Shown in pieces: positions 36,635 to 41,838 of a DNA stretch of 41,838 nt. Below the pieces are notes generated by a model that made no database searches, was not told the origin of the DNA, and saw only the letters and a program-made list of their open reading frames with translations. Both the position numbers and the translations under genes were made by a program. Position 1 is the first letter of the stretch, and the number at the start of each line of letters is the position of its first letter. The stretch lies in contig JACTNC010000050.1 of NCBI GenBank assembly GCA_014584295.1, positions 202,899-244,736 of the forward strand, in the 5' to 3' direction. Origin of the DNA: Verrucomicrobiota bacterium. Lineage in GTDB: Bacteria > Verrucomicrobiota > Verrucomicrobiia > Opitutales > Opitutaceae.

Positions 36635-37852
36635 ATGGCCCGAATTGTCCAAAAGTATGGCGGCACCTCCGTCGGTGACGTCGAACGCATCAAGAAGGTA
36701 GCCGAACGCGTCAAGGCGTCGCGCGACGACGGCAACGAACTCGTAGTCGTGGTTTCCGCCCGCGCAGGCGTCACCAACGAACTGATCGCCCGGGCAAAAG
36801 CCCTGACGCCGACCCCAGCCGACCGGGAACTGGACCAACTGCTTGCCGTCGGCGAACAGGAGACAATCGCGCTCACCGCCATCGCACTGCACGGCGTTGG
36901 AGTGGATGCCGTGAGCTACACCGGCGCGCAGGCGGGAATCTTCACCGACAAGGTGCACACCAAGGCGAAGATCCGGACGATCAATCCGCAGTCGGTCGAG
37001 AAGGATCTCAAGGCCGGCCGCGTGGTCATCGTTGCGGGCTTCCAGGGAATCAACGACGATGGCCAGGTGACAACGCTCGGACGCGGTGGTTCCGATCTCA
37101 CCGCAATCGCACTCGCAGCCGCGCTCAAGGCCGACAAGTGCGAGATCTACACCGACGTCGACGGCGTCTACACCGCCGACCCGCGCGTTGTGAAATCCGC
37201 GCGCAAGATAGAGGAAATCTCCTATGACGAAATGCTCGAACTCGCTTCCAGCGGCAGCAAGGTCATGCAGTCGCGCAGTGTGGAATTTGCCAAGAAGTTC
37301 GGTGTCGTTTTTGAAGTCCGCTCCTCCTTTAACCACAACCCGGGTACCATCGTGAAAGAAGAAGTCGCTTATATGGAACGTGTCGTTGTTCGCGGCGTGG
37401 CCGTCGACAAGGACCAAGCCAAGGTCGTCGTCAGCAACATCCTGGACAAGCCGGGATCCGCGGCGCGAGTTTTCCGCGCACTCGCGGATGCCTCTGTTCT
37501 GGTCGACATGATTGTCCAGAACATCGGACGCCAGGGCGTCGCCAACCTCACCTTCACGGTTCCGCGCACCGACACGCAAAAGGCGCAGCGTGCGCTCGAG
37601 CCCATTTTGGCGGACATAGGAGGTGGCAACGTCACGATCCTCGACAATATTGCAAAGCTCTCCGTCGTGGGCGTCGGAATGAAGACTCACAGCGGCGTCG
37701 CCGCCACGCTCTTTCAGTCGCTCGCCGATGCAGGAATCAACATCGAGCTGATCAGCACGTCGGAGATCAAGATCTCGGTCGTCATCGATCAAGCCCGCGC
37801 CGACGACGCCGCGCGCGTGGCCCACACCGCATTCGGTCTCGACAACCGCTGA
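36635..37852 (+). CDS. lysC: Aspartate kinase
   Basis: Phosphorylates aspartate, the first step toward lysine, threonine and methionine. The 405-residue protein has the KYGGTSVG motif at the N-terminus, a catalytic kinase domain with GRGGSDLTA and a TDVDGVYTADPRV block, and two ACT domains at the C-terminus (about residues 265-400) for allosteric control. The start is 33 bp after the hom stop. The long frame on the opposite strand across this gene and thrC is a GC-bias shadow. Confidence 0.97.
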   Translation: MARIVQKYGGTSVGDVERIKKVAERVKASRDDGNELVVVVSARAGVTNELIARAKALTPTPADRELDQLLAVGEQETIALTAIALHGVGVDAVSYTGAQAGIFTDKVHTKAKIRTINPQSVEKDLKAGRVVIVAGFQGINDDGQVTTLGRGGSDLTAIALAAALKADKCEIYTDVDGVYTADPRVVKSARKIEEISYDEMLELASSGSKVMQSRSVEFAKKFGVVFEVRSSFNHNPGTIVKEEVAYMERVVVRGVAVDKDQAKVVVSNILDKPGSAARVFRALADASVLVDMIVQNIGRQGVANLTFTVPRTDTQKAQRALEPILADIGGGNVTILDNIAKLSVVGVGMKTHSGVAATLFQSLADAGINIELISTSEIKISVVIDQARADDAARVAHTAFGLDNR

Positions 37853-37915
37853 TCCGCTGCCGTGGGCGCTGCGCTCCCTGCGCCGCCCGTGCCTCGTCCT
37901 TCGGCGTCTTCCACC

Positions 37916-39277
37916 GTGCGCTACGTCTCCACACGCGGACAAGCTCCTTCCCTCGGCTTCAGTGACGCGGTCGCCACCGGCCTTGCACCGGATGGCGGTC
38001 TCTTCGTGCCGGAATCCCTGCCGCAATTCACTGCGGCTGACATCAGGGTGTGGTCGAAACTCGACTACCCTGCCCTCTGTTTCGAGTTCCTGCGCCATTT
38101 CGCCACAGATATTCCGGAGGGAACGTTGCGTTCGCTCATCAGTCGGAGCTATTCGAAGTTCACCCATCCCGACATCGCTCCGCTCGCACGGCTGAATGAC
38201 GAGTTGTTCGTTCTCGAGCTCTTCCACGGCCCGACCCTGGCCTTCAAGGATTTCGCCCTCCAGTTGCTGGGTAACCTGTACGAGCAGCAATGTCGCGACC
38301 GCGGGCAAAGCATCAACGTGCTGGGGGCGACCTCGGGCGACACTGGATCCGCGGCGATTCACGGCCTGCTCGGCAAGCCTGGCACCGCGATATTCATCCT
38401 CTATCCGGAGGGGCGAACTTCCCCGCTTCAGGAGCGCCAGATGGCCTGCACCGGAGCCACCAACGTGCACGCCATCGCGATCCAAGGCACCTTCGACGAC
38501 GCCCAGGCCATCGTGAAGGAACTGCTGGGCGACCAGGGGTTCAGACTTCGCCACCGCCTTTCCGCGGTCAATTCCATCAACCTCGCCCGGATTCTCGCCC
38601 AATGCGTTTACTATCTCCACGCATGGCTCAGACTCCCGGCCCTCGTGCAGGCAGAGGCGGAGTTTGTGGTTCCTACCGGCAACTTCGGCAATGTTCTCGC
38701 CGGTTGGATGTTGCAAAAGATGGGAGTTCCCCTGCGCGGGTTTCGGGTCGCGACGAACCAGAACGACATCCTTTACCGCCTGTTCACCACCGGTGATTAC
38801 AAAGTCACCGATGTGTCACCGAGCCTTGCGCCGTCGATGGACATCCAGGTCTCATCGAACTTCGAACGCTTCCTCTACTACCAGGCGGGCCGAAATTCCA
38901 CCCGTGTTCGAGAAATCATGCAAGCCTTCAAGACTTCGGGACATCATCGGTTCGAGAACTTTGATCGCGATACGTTCACCGCTTCGCGTTGCACCGACAC
39001 CGAAATTGCGCAGATCATCCGGGACGTGTATCAGCGTTTCAACTACATCGTTGATCCCCACACCGCGTGTGGCTTCAAGGATATCGCTACGGATCGTCCG
39101 AGCGTTGTGCTCTCCACTGCGAGCCCCGCGAAGTTTCCTGAAACCATCCGCTCCGCGATCGGCATCGAGGCGACGCACCCGAGCCTGGAGGTTCTGAAAT
39201 CGCGTCCGCTTGTGAAAACCCTTCTTCCCGCCGACACCGCCCAGGTCCGGGCATTTGTCGACCGCCACGCCGTGTAG
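37916..39277 (+). CDS. thrC: Threonine synthase
   Basis: PLP enzyme making threonine from O-phosphohomoserine. I chose the GTG at 37916 (453 residues) because [19 protein letters not shown] matches the family N-terminus; a GTG at 37862 adds 18 Ala/Pro-rich residues. The PLP lysine lies in [16 protein letters not shown]. Further motifs are [23 protein letters not shown] and SNFERFLYY. It is of the longer bacterial type (class with the N-terminal extension). It ends the aspartate-pathway trio; dtd follows after 88 bp. Confidence 0.95.
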   Translation: MRYVSTRGQAPSLGFSDAVATGLAPDGGLFVPESLPQFTAADIRVWSKLDYPALCFEFLRHFATDIPEGTLRSLISRSYSKFTHPDIAPLARLNDELFVLELFHGPTLAFKDFALQLLGNLYEQQCRDRGQSINVLGATSGDTGSAAIHGLLGKPGTAIFILYPEGRTSPLQERQMACTGATNVHAIAIQGTFDDAQAIVKELLGDQGFRLRHRLSAVNSINLARILAQCVYYLHAWLRLPALVQAEAEFVVPTGNFGNVLAGWMLQKMGVPLRGFRVATNQNDILYRLFTTGDYKVTDVSPSLAPSMDIQVSSNFERFLYYQAGRNSTRVREIMQAFKTSGHHRFENFDRDTFTASRCTDTEIAQIIRDVYQRFNYIVDPHTACGFKDIATDRPSVVLSTASPAKFPETIRSAIGIEATHPSLEVLKSRPLVKTLLPADTAQVRAFVDRHAV

Positions 39278-39365
39278 GCTCAGCGGCATCCGCACATCGG
39301 GAGCAATCCAAGGCAGACAGCATCACGACTGTGGACGGAGCCGCAGTAGCCTTTCCTTCCAATCC

Positions 39366-39821
39366 ATGCGCGCCGTCATACAACGTGTTTCCTCCGCCCG
39401 AGTCACGGTCGATGGTCGCACAACCGGCGAGATTTCCCGGGGAGGTCTGCTGATCCTTCTAGGCGTCGGCCCACGGGACACTGAATCCGACGGAGAATGG
39501 CTGGCCCGGAAGATCGCCTCCCTGCGCATTTTCCCCGATGCGGCCGGGCAGATGAATTGCTCCGTGTGCGATGTGAACGGTGGCCTGCTCGTCGTGAGCC
39601 AGTTCACGCTCTATGCCAACACCCGTAAGGGAACCCGTCCGTCCTTCAACGACGCCGCCCCACCAGCCCTCGGGCGAAAACTCTACGACACCTTTTTGGC
39701 CCAGCTATCCCAAGCAGCATCCCGCCCCGTGGCCTGCGGCGAGTTTGGCGCCCACATGGAAGTCTCCCTGATCAATGATGGCCCCGTCACCCTCTGGATC
39801 GACACGGAGCGGAAGGGCTGA
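39366..39821 (+). CDS. dtd: D-aminoacyl-tRNA deacylase
   Basis: Removes D-amino acids (and glycine) wrongly attached to tRNA. From the ATG at 39366 it has 151 residues, the normal length. The N-terminal [17 protein letters not shown], the active-site [17 protein letters not shown] and the C-terminal Gly-cisPro motif in [10 protein letters not shown] are all present. It follows thrC by 88 bp and is the last chromosomal gene before the insertion sequence. Confidence 0.97.
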   Translation: MRAVIQRVSSARVTVDGRTTGEISRGGLLILLGVGPRDTESDGEWLARKIASLRIFPDAAGQMNCSVCDVNGGLLVVSQFTLYANTRKGTRPSFNDAAPPALGRKLYDTFLAQLSQAASRPVACGEFGAHMEVSLINDGPVTLWIDTERKG

Positions 39822-40298
39822 GAAATGATTGCCTGTGGCAAGGGCAGCTTGGCGGGTCGCAAGGTCTTGGAACATCGAACGATTGTTCGGGAGTGTATCT
39901 GCTGACATGCTCCCGGAAAACTGGACGGGAAAGGTCACGCAGATCGCGCAAGGAAAGTGAACACGATTCCGATGAGATGGCGAAAGGGCCGGCGCTGGGA
40001 TGCGCTGGGCGGTCTCGGGAACGACGAAGCGTATCCCTTCAGGTTGTGGCGATATCAATCGGCTGTTCGCAATTGGCTGGTTTCTTGGGGCGGAAATGCC
40101 TCGGGCCTTCCGGGTATTCATCCGGGAGAGCGGAATCCAGAAATGACGCCAAATCATGCAGGTTGGCTCTTGTGGAGCGATTCCCTATTCTGTGTCCATC
40201 ACTGGATCTGTGGATAAAATGGGTTGGAATTGAGTGTTGATCCTGAAGTGGACAGTTGTGTCGGTCAAGTTCAGCAAAAGCGGATCGGTGGTGCGATG
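39822..40298 (+). other. Gene-poor stretch of about 480 bp
   Basis: Between dtd and the tandem repeat. The longest open frame on the plus strand (39957-40217) is Trp- and Gly-rich, and matches nothing I recognise; frames on the other strand are equally unconvincing. I saw no RNA gene and no strong terminator after dtd; only a small TTGCC-TGT-GGCAA hairpin lies near 39834. The base composition is more AT-rich than the genes to the left. Confidence 0.5.
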
Positions 40299-40404
40299 GA
40301 TTGGTGAGATAAAAAGATTTATGGGGAGGGTTTAAGGGAGGGGGCTGCGCCGATTGGTGAGATAAAAAGATTTATGGGGAGGGTTTAAGGGAGGGGGCTG
40401 CGCC
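40299..40404. repeat. Perfect 53-bp tandem duplication beside the IS
   Basis: Bases 40299-40351 and 40352-40404 are identical over 53 bp with no gap. Each unit begins GATTGGTGAG and ends GGGGGCTGCGCC. The second unit ends at the exact base where the IS element begins if the target duplication is taken as 8 bp. Confidence 0.97.
40397..40404. repeat. Target-site duplication, left copy
   Basis: GCTGCGCC directly before the left inverted repeat, repeated at 41742-41749 after the right one. Because the element ends are themselves CCCAT/ATGGG, the match can be extended to 10-12 bp by shifting the boundary inward, which fits IS4-family target duplications. Confidence 0.8.
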
Positions 40405-40422
40405 CCATAAGCGTTAACTTAA
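40405..40422 (+). repeat. Left terminal inverted repeat of the IS
   Basis: CCATAAGCGTTAACTTAA; its exact reverse complement is at 41724-41741. It contains the palindrome GTTAAC. Confidence 0.93.
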
Positions 40423-40591
40423 GTAAGAGATAAAGCGGCCAACTTGACCTGGCCTGCGAGGGCGGTGATCAGCAAGTTTCGAGGAGATTCGTCGTCCATG
40501 GCGAAGTAAGTGACGCAAGGAAAGAGGACAAGTAAACGTCGCAAGAAGTGAATCGCGGACCTCCAAAAAACACCGCCAAGCGCTGGGATCA

Positions 40592-41695
40592 TCAGAGAGC
40601 ATATCCCCATGGGAAAAAAAAACGACCGCAGCGCAGGATTCTATCGATGAGCAGGGCTGAAAGAATTTTGCCTTGCAGCCACGCACGACAGGAATCGGGG
40701 TCGGTTTTGGGGACATGGCCAAACGCGAGGAGGCTCTTGAGGCGTTTGAAGGCAAGCTCAACTTGCCACCGGCAGCGGTATATCTCTAGGATGGTTTTGG
40801 TGGAGTAATCGGTTGAGGGCAATGTCGTGAGCACAAGTATATACCCAGCGAGCTCTAGCGTTTCAGGCAGGATGGTCTGATAGCCATTGCGGCTATTCTT
40901 CCGCTTTGCCTTTTTTCGGGCTCGCTCGGCATTGATCTCACTCTTACGGACAGCGCATAATCTGGCGGGATAGCGATGTCCTTTCCACTCGAAGCTCACC
41001 TGCCACTCGCCGCATCTGTGTGCCTTCAGCCGGCGCAGGCAAGACAGCAAGTCAAACTCCCCGCCGTCACTCCTGGAAAGCGGGAATGTTTGTATGTTGA
41101 TGCGCACGACTACATCTGCACCGCTGGCTAATATGCAGGCTACTCCTTGACGATTGGCGTAGCCGCGATCGGCAAGGACAACGTCTTCACTTTTTACCTG
41201 CAAACGTGTGAAAGACTCGCCTCCGTGCGCGTCTGTTACCTCAAAGAAATCGCATGCCAGTTCTGGAAGGCGAAGGCTGTAATGAACTCGCCAACTGGTG
41301 CCGGTCGGACCTGGCTCAACAATGTCCGTAGCATCCATGATGCGCCAACGGCGACCAGAACCACCCACCTGGGTCAACTTCGTCGATGCTTCCTCCACCA
41401 TCTGCGCAGTGAGATGTCTCAGCCACGGCTCGGCTGCACGCAGACGCTTGAACAAGGCTACCGCACTCACTTTGGCGAGCCCCAATTCCGCAGCACGCAT
41501 CGCCGTCTGCTTCAGCGACAAACCTCCGCCTGTGTGCATCAGCAGCAATTGCAGCAGAACTTCTTCGTTCCTTATCTCTCGAGCGCGTCGCAACGCACCC
41601 AACTCACCCGCACTCTGTTTCCAGTCCGCTGGCAAAAAACTCCGCACGATTCCCCATGACTCTGATGAAAGGTCGTAACTCATACCTGCGATCAT
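40592..41695 (-). CDS. IS4-family DDE transposase
   Basis: Cut-and-paste transposase of 367 residues. The DDE residues are visible: the first Asp in RIMDATDIVEPGP, the second in VLADRGYANRQG, and the Glu in YRCRWQVELAFKRLK, which keeps the Y-x2-R-x3-E-x6-K signature of the IS4 family. A helical N-terminal DNA-binding region precedes them. A second ATG four codons later (41683) follows GCAGGT and could be the true start. No frameshift is seen, so the enzyme is likely active. Confidence 0.94.
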   Translation of the reverse strand: MIAGMSYDLSSESWGIVRSFLPADWKQSAGELGALRRAREIRNEEVLLQLLLMHTGGGLSLKQTAMRAAELGLAKVSAVALFKRLRAAEPWLRHLTAQMVEEASTKLTQVGGSGRRWRIMDATDIVEPGPTGTSWRVHYSLRLPELACDFFEVTDAHGGESFTRLQVKSEDVVLADRGYANRQGVACILASGADVVVRINIQTFPLSRSDGGEFDLLSCLRRLKAHRCGEWQVSFEWKGHRYPARLCAVRKSEINAERARKKAKRKNSRNGYQTILPETLELAGYILVLTTLPSTDYSTKTILEIYRCRWQVELAFKRLKSLLAFGHVPKTDPDSCRAWLQGKILSALLIDRILRCGRFFFPWGYAL

Positions 41696-41723
41696 CGCAG
41701 AATTGAGCCTTCGTAATCAATTT

Positions 41724-41741
41724 TTAAGTTAACGCTTATGG
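41724..41741 (-). repeat. Right terminal inverted repeat of the IS
   Basis: TTAAGTTAACGCTTATGG, the exact reverse complement of the left end. Confidence 0.93.
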
Positions 41742-41749
41742 GCTGCGCC
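41742..41749. repeat. Target-site duplication, right copy
   Basis: GCTGCGCC directly after the right inverted repeat, matching 40397-40404. The following bases CCCTCCCTT complete the right arm of the hairpin that the insertion split. Confidence 0.8.
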
Positions 41750-41838
41750 CCCTCCCTTTCATGGATTGAGCAGAGGGGTGGTGGGGATGCGGTCAGCCTC
41801 CCCGGTTTCAGGCGGCTTTGGGTTGAGGGGAGGCGTTT

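Larger units (their letters stand above)
40405..41741. mobile_element. Complete IS4-family insertion sequence
   Basis: A 1337-bp element with perfect 18-bp terminal inverted repeats (40405-40422 and 41724-41741; 19 bp if one flanking base each side is counted). It carries one transposase gene on the minus strand and a non-coding left part of about 170 bp. An 8-12-bp target duplication flanks it. The intact ends and intact gene suggest a recent insertion. Confidence 0.93.

Noticed and set aside
36629..38716. A 695-residue open frame on the minus strand across lysC and thrC
   Set aside because: It lies antisense to two well-recognised genes, has no domain and no plausible start context. Long antisense frames are expected from the codon bias of GC-rich genes.
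39957..40217. Open frame of 86 codons between dtd and the IS
   Set aside because: No start context, no domain and no similarity that I recognise; treated as non-coding.
40220..40298. Ends of a second insertion sequence (a TGGACAGTTGTGTCGGTCAAGTTC-like stretch)
   Set aside because: It vaguely resembles the ends of other IS families, but there is no partner repeat or transposase remnant.

Overview
The window looks like a chromosomal segment of a Verrucomicrobiota bacterium, most likely of the Opitutales/Opitutaceae type. Three things point that way: a fused LpxC–FabZ gene followed by lpxA (a Gram-negative lipid A route in the form seen in Bacteroidota and PVC bacteria), a very large secreted ThuA/PVC-type dehydrogenase, and high-GC codon use with few clear Shine-Dalgarno sites. 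No rRNA, tRNA, CRISPR array or prophage was recognised. Most of the window is ordinary housekeeping DNA. The taxonomic call is inference from gene content.

Layout. 1-4.6 kb (minus strand): an NtrC-type response regulator cut by the window edge, its soluble PAS histidine kinase, and tandem genes for RNase HII and RNase HIII. 4.8-9.4 kb: mutY, a methyltransferase with an N-terminal zinc ribbon, then a CPBP protease–thiL–tsaE operon. 9.4-17 kb: a small lipoprotein, trmL, a CBS-domain protein with a clear terminator, a 1171-residue secreted ThuA/dehydrogenase/HEAT/cupredoxin protein, a sugar isomerase-like protein and miaA. 17-24.7 kb (minus): tolC-like, a PpiD/SurA-like periplasmic foldase, a YihY/BrkB membrane protein, a GYF-domain membrane protein and argS. 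24.9-30.2 kb: a pyrimidine-nucleoside phosphorylase homologue with an altered catalytic loop, efp, lpxC-fabZ, lpxA, hisI and a DUF971 protein. 30.4-32.7 kb: a dGTPase-like HD protein, a gene-poor scar with apparent coding remnants, and a YfbR-like HD protein. 33-39.8 kb (plus): serA, plsY, hom, lysC, thrC and dtd. 39.8-41.8 kb: a non-coding stretch, a perfect 53-bp tandem duplication and a complete IS4-family insertion sequence.

How the genes work together. lysC, hom and thrC supply three of the steps from aspartate to threonine, with serA (serine) and plsY (phospholipid) just upstream in the same direction; thrB is not here. lpxC-fabZ and lpxA make the first lipid A intermediates and the hydroxyacyl chains they use. 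The tolC, PpiD-like and YihY genes also serve the cell envelope. Translation and tRNA functions are scattered through the window (argS, efp, miaA, tsaE, trmL, dtd).

No clear-cut new multi-gene system was found. The best leads are: the nucleoside phosphorylase homologue that has lost the catalytic histidine and the glycine-rich loop; the azurin-type copper site fused to a ThuA/dehydrogenase protein; an EF-P with Asn at the tip of its modification loop; and the IS4 element that split a perfect 12-bp-stem hairpin exactly at the edge of a 53-bp tandem duplication.
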